Below are positions 30,197-39,786 of a stretch of DNA of 64,000 nucleotides, one piece after another (the first letter of the stretch is position 1; each line of letters starts with the position of its first letter). Both the position numbers and the translations under genes were made by a program. Below the pieces are notes generated by a model. The model saw only the letters and a program-made list of their open reading frames with translations, did no database searches and was not told the origin of the DNA. The DNA comes from Streptoalloteichus tenebrarius (GTDB lineage: Bacteria > Actinomycetota > Actinomycetes > Mycobacteriales > Pseudonocardiaceae), in the NCBI RefSeq assembly GCF_024171885.1, contig NZ_JAMTCP010000006.1, positions 124,001 through 188,000 on the forward strand, read 5' to 3'.

Positions 30197-30339
30197 TCCA
30201 CACCCCCTGGCGCCCGGGGCGCGTCCGACGGCGGGGGCGGCGCGGGCCGTGCCCGCGACGGCCGCACGGACGTCGAGAGGAGCTGGCGCCCCCGCCGCCA
30301 CGGCCGGGACGCCCACCGGACACGCCCGCACACAAGACT

Positions 30340-30368
30340 GGGTCCGCCTCCGTGACGGAGACGGACCC
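30340..30368 (-). terminator. Hairpin downstream of the CsbD gene
   Basis: An inverted repeat of 13 positions with one mismatch (30340-30352 with 30356-30368) lies 66 bp after the CsbD stop in its direction of transcription. Confidence 0.5.
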
Positions 30369-30434
30369 ATCGTGTCAGTCCCGGCGTCGCTCCGCGGGGC
30401 GACAGGCCCCCGCGTCACCAGGACGGGTCGTGCG

Positions 30435-30650
30435 TCAGCGGTCGTCGCCGCTCAGCCTGTCCTTGACGTCCTTCGCGGCCCCGGCGGCCCTGTCCTTGAG
30501 GTCGTGGCCCGCCTCCTTGGCCTCGCCCGAGAGCTGGTCCCGCTTGCCGGCGTCGCGCAGATCCTCGTTGCCCGTCGCCTCGCCGAGCTTCTCCTTGGCC
30601 TGGCCGACGACCTGCTCCAGCTTGTCCTTGGCCTTGTCGAACATGCTCAT
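30435..30650 (-). CDS. CsbD family stress-response protein
   Basis: 71 residues from the ATG at 30650, with GAGGAGGGA seven bases upstream. The sequence MSMFDKAKDKLEQVVGQ followed by KEKLGEATGNEDL and a KDRAAGAAKDVKDRL tail is the CsbD hydrophilic helical repeat, related to sigma-B dependent proteins in Bacillus. Its molecular role is unknown. It sits next to the ECF/Asp23 operon on the same strand and may belong to the same stress response. Confidence 0.85.
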   Translation of the reverse strand: MSMFDKAKDKLEQVVGQAKEKLGEATGNEDLRDAGKRDQLSGEAKEAGHDLKDRAAGAAKDVKDRLSGDDR

Positions 30651-30758
30651 GTGGCGGTCCCTCCTCGAGCCGCGCCCGGCCGGGCGCCGGGGGCGTCTGG
30701 GAAAGGGATGCCCAGGCCGGGGCAACGTCATGCCCCGGAGGGACGCGCGTGGCCCGCT

Positions 30759-31720
<962 letters not shown>

Positions 31721-31799
31721 GGCACAACCGTAGGCCCGTGCGCCGTAACACGAAAGCACTATCGCCGGTCGGGGGTCACCCAGTGCGAGGATCGGTGGC

Positions 31800-33062
31800 A
31801 TGACCACCTCGTCGCCGTCCTCTCCGCGGCCCGTCACGGCCCCGTCCGCCACGCCGGACCCGGCCGACGCGCGCCTCACCGGGCTGCTCTCCGAGGCCCG
31901 CGCCCTCCAGCCACGGACCGTCGCGCTGCGGCGGGCCCTCCACCGCAACCCCGAACAGGGGCTGCGGCTGCCCGCCACCCAGGCGGCGGTGCTCCAGGCC
32001 CTGGAAGGGCTGCCGTTGGACGTGCGCACCGGGGAGTCGGTCAGCTCTGTCATCGCCGTGCTGGAGGGCGGCCGGCCCGGCCCGACCGTGCTGCTGCGGG
32101 GCGACATGGACGCGCTCCCGCTCCAGGAGGACACCGGGCTGGAGTTCGCCTCGGAGGTGCCGGGGTCGATGCACGCGTGCGGCCACGACACCCACGTGGC
32201 CATGCTCGCCTCCTCCGCCCGGCTGCTCTGCCAGCGACGGGAGGAGCTCGCCGGCCGGGTCGTGTTCATGTTCCAGCCGGGCGAGGAGGGCCACCACGGC
32301 GCCCGGTACATGCTCGACGAGGGGCTGTTGGACGTGACCGACGCCCCGCCGGTCAAGGCCTTCGCCCTGCACATCACGTCGACCCTGCGCTCCGGCGTGG
32401 TCCAGTGCCGTCCCGGCCCGATCATGGCCTCGGCGGACGTGCTGCGGGTGACGGTGCGCGGACGCGGCGGCCACGCCTCGGCCCCGCACAACGCGCTGGA
32501 CCCGGTGCCCGCGGCGGCGGCGATGGTCGGCGCCCTCCAGAGCATGGTGACCAGGAGGATCAGCGTGTTCGCCCCGGCCGTGGTGACCATCGCGCACATC
32601 GAGGCGGGCACCACCAACAACGTGATCCCGGAGACGGCGTTCCTCGAGGGCACGCTCCGCACGCTGTCCGAGGCGACCCGCGCCCAGGCGCACGAGGAGA
32701 TCCGCCGGGTGTGCGAGCACGTCGCGGCGGCGCACGGCTGCTCGGCGGAGGTGAGCTTCGAGTACGGCTACCCCGTGACGGTCAACGACGACGCGGTCGG
32801 CCCCGGCGTCGTCGACCTGGCGGCGGCCGTGCTGGGACCGCGGTACGCGGAGCCGATGGCGGACCCGTTGATGGGCGCCGAGGACTTCTCCTACGTCCTC
32901 CAGAAGGTCCCCGGCGCGATGGCGTTCCTGGGCGCGTGCCCGCCGGACTCCACGCCCGAGACCGCGGCCGCCAACCACTCGAACCGGGTCGTCTTCGACG
33001 AGAGCGCGATGGCGCACGGCGTCGCGCTCTACGCGGCGTTCGCCCTCGACACGCTGCGCTGA
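31800..33062 (+). CDS. M20 family metallohydrolase (amidohydrolase, hippurate hydrolase-like)
   Basis: 420 residues. RGDMDALPLQED carries the first metal ligand and catalytic Asp. HACGHDTHVAML and FQPGEEGHHGARYML carry the Glu pair and metal ligands of M20D amidohydrolases. MGAEDFSYVLQ and a late histidine close the active site. The lid/dimerisation domain lies at about residues 205-320. The family cleaves N-acyl or carbamoyl amino acids and related amides in the cytoplasm; the substrate is unknown. It is followed after 60 bp by tyrA. Confidence 0.9.
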   Translation: MTTSSPSSPRPVTAPSATPDPADARLTGLLSEARALQPRTVALRRALHRNPEQGLRLPATQAAVLQALEGLPLDVRTGESVSSVIAVLEGGRPGPTVLLRGDMDALPLQEDTGLEFASEVPGSMHACGHDTHVAMLASSARLLCQRREELAGRVVFMFQPGEEGHHGARYMLDEGLLDVTDAPPVKAFALHITSTLRSGVVQCRPGPIMASADVLRVTVRGRGGHASAPHNALDPVPAAAAMVGALQSMVTRRISVFAPAVVTIAHIEAGTTNNVIPETAFLEGTLRTLSEATRAQAHEEIRRVCEHVAAAHGCSAEVSFEYGYPVTVNDDAVGPGVVDLAAAVLGPRYAEPMADPLMGAEDFSYVLQKVPGAMAFLGACPPDSTPETAAANHSNRVVFDESAMAHGVALYAAFALDTLR

Positions 33063-33121
33063 GCCTGCTCCCCGAGCCCCGCGCGGCCGGAACGCGCCGG
33101 CGCGCTGCCAGACTGGGCGGC

Positions 33122-34132
33122 GTGCGGCGGCCGGTGTGCGTGCTCGGGTTGGGCCTGATCGGTGGATCGTTGGTGCGGGCGGCGGCGGCCGCCGGCCGAC
33201 GGGTGTGGGGGGCGACCACGTCGGCCGAGGACGCGCGGGCCGCGCGGGCCGAGGGGTACGACGTGGTCGCCTCCACCGAGGAGGCGGTCGCGCGGGCTGG
33301 GGTCGAGGACGCGCTCGTGGTCCTCGCCGTGCCGCTGCCCGCGGTGGAACCGGTGCTCCGGGAGATCGCGTCGGTCGCCCCGGAGTGTCGGCTGACCGAC
33401 GTCGTGAGCGTCAAGGAGCCCGTCGCGGACGCGGTCCGCCGGTTGCTCCCCCGTGCCCGTTACGTGGGTGGGCACCCGATGGCCGGCACGTCGGCGTCGG
33501 GGTGGGCCGCCGGCGACGCGGCCCTGTTCCGGGACGCCGCCTGGGTCGTCACGGCCGAGGTCACCGAGAGCGACGAGGAGGACGACGAGGACGAGGCTGG
33601 TGCCGAGGGCGACCCGGGCCTGTGGGCGGAGGTCGCCCGCCTCGCGCTCGACTGCGGCGCGCGGGTGGTGCCGGCGACGCCCGCCGAACACGACGCCGCC
33701 GTCGCGCGCGTGTCCCATCTCCCGCACGTCCTGGCGGCGGTGTTGGCCGCGGTGGGCGCGGACGGCGGCCCCCTGGCGCTCTCCCTGGGCGCGGGCTCGT
33801 TCCGCGACGGCACCCGGGTGATGGGAACCCGGCCGGAGCTGGTGCGAGCCATGTGCGAGGGGAACCGCTGGGCGCTCCTGGACGCCGTGGACGACGCGCT
33901 CGGCCGGCTCGGCGCGGCGCGCGGGGCGCTGGCCTCCACCGGATCGCTCGCGGCCACCGTGGCCGCGGGCCACGCCGCACGGCGCTCCTGGGAACGGCTT
34001 CGCTCGGCGGACGCGGGGTCCCGCGTGCGGGTGAACTCCCACGACCTGCGCTGTTTGGTGGAGCTGGGGCGGCACGGCGGGCGGGTGGTCGCGCTCGACG
34101 ACGACGAGGCGGTCGTCGCGCTTCCGGAGTGA
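33122..34132 (+). CDS. tyrA: Prephenate dehydrogenase
   Basis: 336 residues from the GTG at 33122. GLGLIGGSLVRAA is the NAD(P)-binding loop. GGHPMAGTSASGW is the hallmark substrate-binding segment of prephenate dehydrogenases, and SHLPHVLAAVLA follows. It converts prephenate to 4-hydroxyphenylpyruvate for tyrosine synthesis. The acidic insert at about residues 152-163 (a run of Glu/Asp) is unusual but in frame. Divergent tadA with tyrA nearby is a common actinobacterial gene order. Confidence 0.92.
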   Translation: MRRPVCVLGLGLIGGSLVRAAAAAGRRVWGATTSAEDARAARAEGYDVVASTEEAVARAGVEDALVVLAVPLPAVEPVLREIASVAPECRLTDVVSVKEPVADAVRRLLPRARYVGGHPMAGTSASGWAAGDAALFRDAAWVVTAEVTESDEEDDEDEAGAEGDPGLWAEVARLALDCGARVVPATPAEHDAAVARVSHLPHVLAAVLAAVGADGGPLALSLGAGSFRDGTRVMGTRPELVRAMCEGNRWALLDAVDDALGRLGAARGALASTGSLAATVAAGHAARRSWERLRSADAGSRVRVNSHDLRCLVELGRHGGRVVALDDDEAVVALPE

Positions 34133-34320
34133 CATCCGGCGTCTCCGGCTCATGGGTCGGAGGCTCATGGGTCGAAGGCTGCCTGGGTCGGAGGGGCGGT
34201 CCGCACGCGGGCACGCGATCTCCCCGCGGCGGCGCCCTCCCGCCGCGTCCACGGCATGGTTTCCCCACCGATCCGCCCGACGGGTGTTACAGCCGAGCCC
34301 GAATCGGCAAGATGACTGTT

Positions 34321-35520
34321 ATGCCGCGCGCACTCCTCCTGGACGCCGCCAGAACGCCGTTCGGCCGCTACCGCGGTGGTCTGTCCGGCATCCGCGTCGA
34401 CGACCTCGCAGCCCTGCCGATCACCGAGCTGTTGCGGCGGCACGGCCCGGCTGGCTCCGGCCGGCTCGACCCCGCACGGATCGACGACGTCCTCTACGGC
34501 AACACCAACGGCGCCGGCGAGGAGAACCGGAACGTGGCCAGGATGGCCGCGCTGCTCGCCGGCCTGCCGACCAGCGTCCCCGGGGCGACGCTCAACCGGC
34601 TCTGCGCCTCCGGGGGCGAGGCGATCGTGCAGGCGTCCCGGGCGCTCGTCGCCGGCGACGCCGACCTCGTGCTGGCCGGCGGGGTGGAGGGGATGAGCAG
34701 GGCGCCGTTCGTGCTGCCCCGACCCGACCGCGCCATGCCGGACCGCATGGACCTGGTGCCGACCGCGCTGGGCTGGCGCCTGGTCAACCCCCGCATGCCC
34801 GACGAGTGGACGGTCCCGCTGGGACGGGCGGCCGAGGAGGTCGCCGTCCAGCTCGGAATCACGCGGGAGGAGATGGACTCCTACGCGCTGCGCTCGCACC
34901 GCCGCGCCACGGCGGCCTGGGACGCCGGAGCGCACGACGGCTTCGCCTTCGCCGTCCGCACCCCCGACGGGACCACGGTCCGCCGCGACGAGTCCGTCCG
35001 CGCCGACACCACGCCGGACAAGCTCGCCCAGCTCAAGCCGGCGTTCTCCCCCGACGGCCCGGTCACGGCGGGCAACTCCTCACCGCTCAACGACGGCGCG
35101 GTCGCCGTGCTGGTCGGCACCGAACAGGTCGCGGCCGACCTGGGGGTCGAGCCCCTGGGCGAGGTGCTGGGCAGCGCCGTGGCCGCCGACAGCCCGGAGC
35201 GGTTCACGCTCGCGCCGGTCCCGGCGATCCGCAAGCTGCTCGCCCGGCTCGGCGTGAGCGAGGAGGACGTCGACCTCTGGGAGATCAACGAGGCGTTCGC
35301 GGCCATGGTCCTCTCCGTGCTGCGGCACCTGCCCGGCGTGGACCGGACGAAGGTGAACGTGCACGGCGGGGCCATCGCCTACGGCCACCCGCTGGGCGCG
35401 TCCGTGCCCCGGGTCGTGGTCGACCTGTGCCGACACCTCAGGGTTCGGGGTGGCGGCCTGGGAGTCGCCGCGGCCTGCGTGGGGGTCGGTCAGGGCATCG
35501 CGATCGCGGTCCGGGTGTGA
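34321..35520 (+). CDS. Acetyl-CoA C-acyltransferase (thiolase)
   Basis: 399 residues; an ATG nine bases upstream (34312) is an equally possible start. LNRLCASGGEA holds the nucleophilic cysteine, NEAFAAM and GGAIAYGHPLGASV supply the catalytic His, and the C-terminal CVGVGQGIA holds the second cysteine, where CxGGGQG is usual. The degradative 3-oxoacyl-CoA/beta-ketoadipyl-CoA thiolase reaction is most likely; biosynthetic acetoacetyl-CoA formation is possible. No beta-oxidation partner is adjacent. Confidence 0.9.
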   Translation: MPRALLLDAARTPFGRYRGGLSGIRVDDLAALPITELLRRHGPAGSGRLDPARIDDVLYGNTNGAGEENRNVARMAALLAGLPTSVPGATLNRLCASGGEAIVQASRALVAGDADLVLAGGVEGMSRAPFVLPRPDRAMPDRMDLVPTALGWRLVNPRMPDEWTVPLGRAAEEVAVQLGITREEMDSYALRSHRRATAAWDAGAHDGFAFAVRTPDGTTVRRDESVRADTTPDKLAQLKPAFSPDGPVTAGNSSPLNDGAVAVLVGTEQVAADLGVEPLGEVLGSAVAADSPERFTLAPVPAIRKLLARLGVSEEDVDLWEINEAFAAMVLSVLRHLPGVDRTKVNVHGGAIAYGHPLGASVPRVVVDLCRHLRVRGGGLGVAAACVGVGQGIAIAVRV

Positions 35521-35720
35521 GCGGGCGCGACCCTTCGGGATGCCCGGGAAGGAGGTCGTGCGGGACGTTCGCCAGATCTCGGCGAGCTGTGGTGGAGGTG
35601 GCACCAAGTTAGGGGTGCTGGCCGAGGCCGAACAACCCCGAACGACACAGTCGCCCCGATCGTGGGGCGCTCCCTCTCGGCGAATCCCCTGACGGGGCAA
35701 GGAAAACCGGCTTCAGGCGG

Positions 35721-36308
35721 TCAGACGCGGTGGGCGACGCCGGGATAGTCGACCACGAGGCCGTCGCTGTCCACCGTGATGTCCGAGGTGAACGACCCGG
35801 AGGCGAAGTTGACCACGGCGCTGTCGTCCAGCGCCCCCACGCTCCGGTAGGTCTGCCGGACGAGCCGGACGGACAGGTCCGGAAGCGACACCCACACCAC
35901 CGGGAACTCGTGCTCACCCGGCGCCAGGTGCAGGCCCAGGCGGCGCACGGGCAGGGAGTTGAACAACACGCTGTCCCGCACGTCGACGTCGTGCGCGCCG
36001 TCGAAGGCGAGGCGCCGCACGTCGTCGCCGCCCCGGTCAACGAGCCAGAAGCCGTCGTCGCCACGGCTCAGGGAGAGGTGACGCTCGTCGCTCCGGGTGG
36101 TGGTCCCCAGAGTCAACCGGCGGGTCACCCCGGTCTCGTCGACCAGCAACTCGTAGTAGGCGCTGTACGCCTCCATCTCACCGGCGGCGGCTACCGCCCG
36201 GCCCGCCGCGCGCAGGCGTCCGGTGTCGGTGAGCACCAGTCGGGCCGACTCCAGGCGCGGCGAGCCGAGGCCGCGCCAAGTCGCCAGCACGGAACGGCGG
36301 GCGTTCAC
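35721..36308 (-). CDS. Putative glycolipid-binding protein (DUF1089)
   Basis: 195 residues, beta-rich and without a signal peptide. W-x-G-x-G near the N-terminus, YSAYYELLVDETGVTRRLTL, DVDVRDSVLFNSLPVRRLGL and the final VDSDGLVVDYPGVA fit the DUF1089 family annotated as putative glycolipid-binding. The role in the cell is unknown. It lies 24 bp downstream of the small antitoxin-like gene on the same strand. Confidence 0.72.
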   Translation of the reverse strand: MNARRSVLATWRGLGSPRLESARLVLTDTGRLRAAGRAVAAAGEMEAYSAYYELLVDETGVTRRLTLGTTTRSDERHLSLSRGDDGFWLVDRGGDDVRRLAFDGAHDVDVRDSVLFNSLPVRRLGLHLAPGEHEFPVVWVSLPDLSVRLVRQTYRSVGALDDSAVVNFASGSFTSDITVDSDGLVVDYPGVAHRV

Positions 36309-36332
36309 CGCGCCGCTCCGCGACCGCGGCGC

Positions 36333-36524
36333 TCAGCCGTGCTCGGCACCGTCGTTCCCGTCCGGGATCAGGTCCTTGATCTTCTGCACGCCCTGGTCGA
36401 TCTGCTCCTCGTGGCCGAAGCGCTGCTTGGCGAACTCGCCGGCCTTCTCCACGGCCATCTCGACCTTGTCCCCGTGCTCCTGCAACAACCCCTCGGCGGC
36501 CTTCTTCAGCTCGTCGAAGTTCAT
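36333..36524 (-). CDS. Small MT0933/Rv0909-type antitoxin-like protein
   Basis: 63 residues from the ATG at 36524 with GGAGGAG close upstream. The all-helical, Lys/Glu-rich sequence (MNFDELKKAAEGLLQEHGD; KAGEFAKQRFGHEEQIDQGV) is that of the MT0933 antitoxin family. No toxin-like partner is adjacent. The next gene downstream is a glycolipid-binding protein, so it is an orphan or has another role. Confidence 0.7.
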   Translation of the reverse strand: MNFDELKKAAEGLLQEHGDKVEMAVEKAGEFAKQRFGHEEQIDQGVQKIKDLIPDGNDGAEHG

Positions 36525-36934
36525 GGCGCTCCTCCACGGATGAACGGCCGGGCCGGCACGGCGGCGACGGTCACGGGCGGTTGGCGTCGACCACGGACAC
36601 CACCCCAGATCCAATACGCAGGGTACCCGAATCACCAACATCCGCCCGATGACGTAACCCGTCATCGTGAGCGGTCAGCGCACTGCGTAACCACCTCTGG
36701 CCAGCGGGAAGTAAGCCACCCAACGGCCCTCTGACCACGAGAAATCCAGTAGCGAGCCGTGCGCGGAGACCGGCCCGCTCCAGGGGGGAACCGGCAACAG
36801 TCAGCCGTTGCGGTGACCGTGGTTCGGGTCATGGTCTGGTGCGAGGGACTCCAGACGTGGAGGGGCCCTCCCCGCTCCTGGCGAGGAGGGCCCCTCGTTG
36901 TCGATCAGCGCGCTAGGGCCGGTCGTTCAGCCTG
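36525..36934. other. Intergenic region with terminator of the surface-protein gene
   Basis: The 410 bp hold a hairpin but no gene that I can support. A 12-bp perfect stem (36860-36871 with 36885-36896) lies 39 bp downstream of the surface-protein stop, which is read leftward, and should end that transcript. The part nearest the antitoxin-like gene is lower in GC and presumably holds its promoter. Confidence 0.5.
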
Positions 36935-38137
36935 TCAGGCCTTCTTGCGGCGCCGCTGGAGGATGAGCGCGGTCGCGCCGCCACCCACCAGGACGATGCC
37001 CACGCCGATGGCGCCGAGCACCGAGGCGCCAGTGTTGGCGAGGTTGTCGTTGTTGCTCGCCGGGACCGGCTGGGCCTGGGTGGTGCTGGTGACCGGGGCC
37101 GGGGTCACCGGCACCGAGCTGGGCGGCTGCGAGGCCGAGGTCGAGACCGACGTGGTCGGCCCACCCGGGTTGCTCGGCGTGGTGGCGCCGGACGAGCTGG
37201 ACGGGGTGGTCTTCTTCTTCCACGCCGCCTCGGCGTGGGCCTTCACCGAGGTCTTCATGCTCTCGGCGGTGATCAGCGTCTGGGTGCGCTTGTTGCGGTC
37301 GGAGCCGACGAACAGGCGGCCCTTCTCGACCGTGGCCTCGGCCTCGGCCTGGACGGTCGCCTCACCGGTCCCGCCCTTGGCGTCGGCGGGGACCTGGACG
37401 AACACCTTGTCGCCGCCCTTGGCCGAGGTCACCGGCTTGCCCTCGGCGGTGACGACCTGGACGCCGTCGGCGGTGCTCTTCTTGACCGACAGCTTGGCCT
37501 CGCTGGCGGTGGTGTCGACCGTGAACGGGCCGATCTTGTCGCCGGGCGCGCCCTCGGCCTTCTCCGGGCTCAGCTTCAGCGAGACCGGCGGCTGCGTCTT
37601 CTGGCCGACGTTCTTCTCGCCGGTCAGGTACTTGTAGAGCTTCTTGACGTCGTCGTCGTTGCCCTGCTCGTCCAGCTTGGCGCCGTTGCTGAAGTGCCAG
37701 ATCGCGGCCTGGGTGCCCGCGATGGCCTCACTAGGGGTCAGGTCCTTGGCCTCGATCACCTTGCCCAGCGCGTCGGTGTCGACGTTGGGGTAGGAGTGGT
37801 TGAGGATCCACAGCACCTTGTCGGGCTGCGACTTGAAGGACTTGGAGCCGTCCGGGTACTCGTCCCAGTGCGCCTCCTTCATCGGGAAGCCGTTCCGCGC
37901 GGGCTCGGTGAGCTCCACGCAGTACGTCTTGAGGAGACGGCCGTCGCTGAGCCGGAGACCGATCAGCGAAGTCGGCTCCGGCTTCCCGTTCATCCTGACG
38001 TGCTCACCACCGGCGTTCGGGTCGAGGGCGACCTCGCCGGTGGCCTCAGCGGAAGCCGGCAACGCGCTCGCGAGCAGCGCCACGGCCGTGCCGAGGAACG
38101 CGGCCCCGAGACGCGCGGGATGCAGCCTGGATGCCAT
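36935..38137 (-). CDS. Cell-surface thioester-domain protein with sortase signal (TQXA type)
   Basis: 400 residues from the ATG at 38137 (GGAG upstream). The signal peptide ends ASA/E at residue 30. The thioester domain follows: Cys73 in TYCVEL and Gln143 in GTQAAIW are the residues that form an internal Cys-Gln thioester in such adhesins. One or two beta-sandwich domains come next. A Ser/Thr/Pro stalk (about residues 315-360) precedes LANTG (366-370), a hydrophobic helix and RRRKKA, a complete sortase sorting signal. Thioester domains bind host or surface amines covalently in other Gram-positives. The gene is monocistronic, with a terminator downstream. Confidence 0.88.
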   Translation of the reverse strand: MASRLHPARLGAAFLGTAVALLASALPASAEATGEVALDPNAGGEHVRMNGKPEPTSLIGLRLSDGRLLKTYCVELTEPARNGFPMKEAHWDEYPDGSKSFKSQPDKVLWILNHSYPNVDTDALGKVIEAKDLTPSEAIAGTQAAIWHFSNGAKLDEQGNDDDVKKLYKYLTGEKNVGQKTQPPVSLKLSPEKAEGAPGDKIGPFTVDTTASEAKLSVKKSTADGVQVVTAEGKPVTSAKGGDKVFVQVPADAKGGTGEATVQAEAEATVEKGRLFVGSDRNKRTQTLITAESMKTSVKAHAEAAWKKKTTPSSSSGATTPSNPGGPTTSVSTSASQPPSSVPVTPAPVTSTTQAQPVPASNNDNLANTGASVLGAIGVGIVLVGGGATALILQRRRKKA

Positions 38138-38633
38138 TTCTCTCCTTCCCACCTGGGGGAACAGCGGGTTCAGGAACAGTGGGCACGAAGTCACTTCGTG
38201 TTGACACGCTCGCTCTGCCGGGGACGGATCCGGGCGCCCATGCGGTACGTCCGAACGGGCTAGCGCCGATGATCCGTCATACACCCTGCGAACGATTGCG
38301 GCGGAACACTACTCGATCGGGCAATACCTTGTCTCCACCGGGGTGCGGTTTCGGCGGTTTCCGACCCGCGCCGAACGAATTGGTGATTTGGACACAACCC
38401 AGGGTCACCCCTGAACGTCCACAGGTGATACCTGTCGCCCGAGGTGGCGGCTTGCCGCCTCTTTCCCGGAGGAATAGGTAACGAAGCGATGTCGAGACGG
38501 CGACGGAATCCCCTGAATGGGTGACGGCCGGCCAGGGAAGACACCGGGCGTCACCCCGCCGACGTCCTCCGAGCCCCGGGAACAACCGGATCGGGCGAGG
38601 CGGGATGCTCGCGAGGTCGGCCAGGCTTGCGGG
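38138..38633. other. Intergenic region without a recognised gene
   Basis: About 500 bp upstream of the surface-protein gene. GGGAAGGAGAG close to its ATG is the ribosome binding site. The region is lower in GC than the coding DNA around it, consistent with promoters in both directions. I see no conserved RNA fold or small gene. Confidence 0.4.
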
Positions 38634-38906
38634 GTGACCATCGAGCCCGACCACCGGAACCACCGCCAGCTCGCCGAGCAGTACGCCGCGTGGGCCGAGG
38701 ACGCGCGGCGGGCGGCGGACAACGAGCGCAAGGAGAGCGTGCGGTCCTACCTGCTCCAGGCCGCGACCGCCGACGCCGTCCTGGCGATCTACCACGAGCT
38801 GCGCCACGCCCACGACCACCCGCCCGAGGGACCACCAACCGAGGAGTACGGTTCCCACGGCGCTCGGACCTCCGACATTCTGCCGCCGCGCGGTTCCACT
38901 TCCTGA
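38634..38906 (+). CDS. Hypothetical small helical protein
   Basis: 90 residues from a GTG at 38634. The first 60 residues read as two amphipathic helices rich in Ala/Glu/Arg (QLAEQYAAWAEDARRAADNE; VRSYLLQAATADAVLAIYHE). The C-terminal 30 residues are Pro/Gly-rich and look disordered. Third-position GC bias supports coding. No family recognised. It stands alone, and its start has only a weak ribosome binding site. Confidence 0.45.
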   Translation: MTIEPDHRNHRQLAEQYAAWAEDARRAADNERKESVRSYLLQAATADAVLAIYHELRHAHDHPPEGPPTEEYGSHGARTSDILPPRGSTS

Positions 38907-39356
38907 CCGACCCGGTCGGACATGCCCCGTCATCTGGACGGGAATGCGCCCGCGCCCGCCCCATACCCCGCCCAAGAAGCAGGTTGGCGCGCCGCACAAG
39001 ACGACGGAGAGGATCGGCCCGCCGGTCGACCCCTTTCCCGCGCCAACCGGCGAACAAGATCAAATACCGGGAACGGTGACGTTCGCGACAACCGGCGTGC
39101 GGAAGGCGGGACAAAACGCCCGGCGAGTTCTCACCACTCCCTTTCACCTCCTTCGCTCCAGGTAGGTGAATGACAAACCACCCGAACGCGGAGATGAGCG
39201 GCCGCCGGAACGGAGCGCGCTTCCGAGCCGCGCTTCCTTGCCCGGCACCGCCGCGGTGTGGATCGGGAAAGTGGGCCGGGGTTGAGACCGCGCGCCACGC
39301 CTGTGGCATCAGACACATCCCACAGATGCCCGGACTCACTCCGGGGGCGAACAAGA
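38907..39356. other. Region without a recognised gene
   Basis: 450 bp upstream of the tRNA-Arg terminator. A GGAGGTGAAAGGG sequence on the minus strand near 39145-39160 could be a ribosome binding site, but the frames after it are short or without any family signal. Nothing else supported. Confidence 0.35.
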
Positions 39357-39393
39357 CCGAGGCCCTGCCGGTGAGTCACCGACAGGGCCTCGG
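39357..39393 (-). terminator. Terminator of tRNA-Arg(ACG)
   Basis: A perfect 11-bp stem (39357-39367 with 39383-39393) whose loop contains a second small inverted repeat lies eight bases downstream of the tRNA. Confidence 0.75.
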
Positions 39394-39400
39394 GCCGTTG

Positions 39401-39473
39401 CGCGCTCGGCAGGACTCGAACCTGCAACCTCTTGATCCGTAGTCAAGTGCTCTATCCGTTGAGCTACGAGCGC
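39401..39473 (-). tRNA. tRNA-Arg (anticodon ACG)
   Basis: 73 nt, acceptor stem GCGCTCG/CGAGCGC. The anticodon loop CTACGGA in CTTGA/TCAAG gives ACG, the substrate of TadA (gene at 30759-31235). T arm GGTTCGAGTCC. It lies 32 bp from tRNA-Ser(GCT) and is probably co-transcribed with it. Confidence 0.95.
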
Positions 39474-39505
39474 ATCTTTAGTTGTCCCGGCCGGGACCGG
39501 GTCTG

Positions 39506-39596
39506 CGGAGGCTCCGGGATTTGAACCCGGGAGGGGGTTTGAGCCCCCAACCGCATTAGCAGTGCGGCGCCATAGACCAGACTAGGCGAAGCCTCC
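39506..39596 (-). tRNA. tRNA-Ser (anticodon GCT)
   Basis: 91 nt with a long variable arm. Acceptor stem GGAGGCT/AGCCTCC. The anticodon loop CTGCTAA gives GCT. It is upstream of tRNA-Arg on the same strand, so the two form a small tRNA operon ending at 39357. Confidence 0.95.
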
Positions 39597-39786
39597 CGGG
39601 GCCACCGCGGCCACCGGACGCAAAGACTACACACAACTCGCCGGAAGAAGCAAAACGGCTGGTCAGACCCCCTGTAGGCGCTCCAGAGAGCCCCACACCC
39701 CCACCGGAACGGCCGTCCACCACGAGGGCGGAGGCCGTTCCGGCACGGGATGGGGTGAGCAAAACCACACCGCGAGGTGGCGGAGG

